Assembly: GCA_020073385.1 (NCBI GenBank)
Contig: JAIQFH010000062.1
Location: 1-41,385, forward strand
DNA length: 41,385 bases
Origin: Terriglobia bacterium
Lineage (GTDB): Bacteria > Acidobacteriota > Terriglobia > Terriglobales > Acidobacteriaceae
Direction of reading: 5' to 3'
In this document: in pieces, positions 41,056-41,385 of the stretch
How the letters are laid out: every line of letters starts with the position of its first letter
Position numbering within the stretch: position 1 is the first letter of the stretch
Notes under the pieces: generated by a model
Seen by the model: only the letters and a program-made list of their open reading frames with translations
Databases searched by the model: none
Told to the model about the DNA's origin: nothing
Program-made: the position numbers and the translations under genes

Positions 41056-41385
41056 TTACGCGGCTGCCGCCACTGTCGTTCGGCTGCTGTTGTGCAACGG
41101 GTCGTACACTTCGCCGCTCACCCACAGGTGATGCAGCAGCACCGCCAGCTTTCTCGCCGTCGCAACGATGGCTCGCTTCTTGCCGTTTCTTCCACCACGC
41201 TCGGCCAGCTTCAGTCCCCAGCGTCTGAGATCACAGTCGATCCCGAATGGTCCCAGAATGTGCTGCGCTCCCTGCACCAACAGCGTCCGCAGATACGGAT
41301 CGCCCTCTTTACTGATATGCAGCTGCGGTTCGCTCTCTCCTGACTTCCTGCGTCCCGGTTGCAGTCCCAGATAGCCACCCACGTC
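41056..41385 (-). CDS. IS110-type transposase, C-terminal fragment (5' end outside window)
   Basis: The frame is open to the right edge and stops at TAA (41056-41058). The peptide begins DVGGYLGLQPGRRKSGES and continues with HISKEGDPYLRTLLVQGAQH and LRRWGLKLAERGGRNGKKRA, then VVATARKLAVLL-type residues and VSGEVYDPL. This is the conserved C-terminal Transposase_20 domain of IS110/IS1111 transposases, including the Ser of SGES that takes part in catalysis. The N-terminal DEDD domain lies outside the window, so the state of the element is unknown. Confidence 0.9.
   Translation of the reverse strand, partial: DVGGYLGLQPGRRKSGESEPQLHISKEGDPYLRTLLVQGAQHILGPFGIDCDLRRWGLKLAERGGRNGKKRAIVATARKLAVLLHHLWVSGEVYDPLHNSSRTTVAAAA

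Noticed and set aside
40883..41131. Hydrophobic plus-strand ORF (82 codons) near the right edge
   Set aside because: It overlaps the IS110 transposase on the other strand, and its hydrophobic look comes from a T-rich stretch at 40995-41060; no ribosome binding site.

Overview
The window looks like a chromosomal stretch of an acidobacterium (Acidobacteriota, probably the Terriglobia/Koribacter side). This is an inference. It rests on a GC-rich coding bias, many secreted peptidases and Tat-exported enzymes, TonB-C proteins of the type seen in that phylum, an EF-P with an Asn-tipped loop, and abundant hairpin-type intergenic repeats. No 16S rRNA or tRNA gene is visible to confirm it. Both ends touch insertion sequences: the last 53 codons and right end of an ISL3-type element at 1-230, and the 3' end of an IS110-type transposase at 41056-41385.

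Left third (383-14775): a DksA/TraR zinc-finger protein with its own promoter and terminator, then a secreted DUF4034 protein. After these comes a run of minus-strand genes for exported catabolism: a two-subunit molybdenum hydroxylase of the isoquinoline oxidoreductase type, a Tat-exported GH30 glycosidase, an M28 aminopeptidase, an M14 carboxypeptidase, a secreted repeat protein and an MBL-fold hydrolase. One plus-strand gene interrupts them: an 83-aa protein behind a perfect CRP-type site spaced like a class II activator.

Middle (15087-29783): trpE and trpG facing each other tail to tail, a PilZ protein, an AMIN-domain protein, a TonB-like gene split by a frameshift, a YtxH protein, efp, the overlapping acyP-apt pair, a secreted TonB-C protein, two small unknown genes, a GlsB/YeaQ membrane protein, a secreted DUF4139 protein, ATP-dependent pckA and a Cys-rich 60-aa protein.

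Right third (29906-39459): a peptidoglycan-precursor cluster in the order murE-murF-mraY-murD-ftsW-murG-murC. These enzymes act in sequence: MurC, MurD, MurE and MurF build the UDP-MurNAc-pentapeptide, MraY and MurG make lipid I and lipid II, and FtsW is the partner SEDS polymerase. The cluster lacks the usual mraZ/rsmH/ftsL/ftsI front end and the murB/ddl/ftsQAZ tail. It is followed by an exported MetX-like hydrolase and the IS110 fragment.

The most unusual non-gene structure is a set of phrase-like, modular inverted repeats in the intergenic gaps, several of them between mur genes. Also notable are a group of start codons lying 6-11 bases from a -10 box without a ribosome binding site (likely leaderless or near-leaderless mRNAs), and an 18-bp perfect palindrome about 40 bases upstream of one of these. 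I see no CRISPR array, phage region or defence system.
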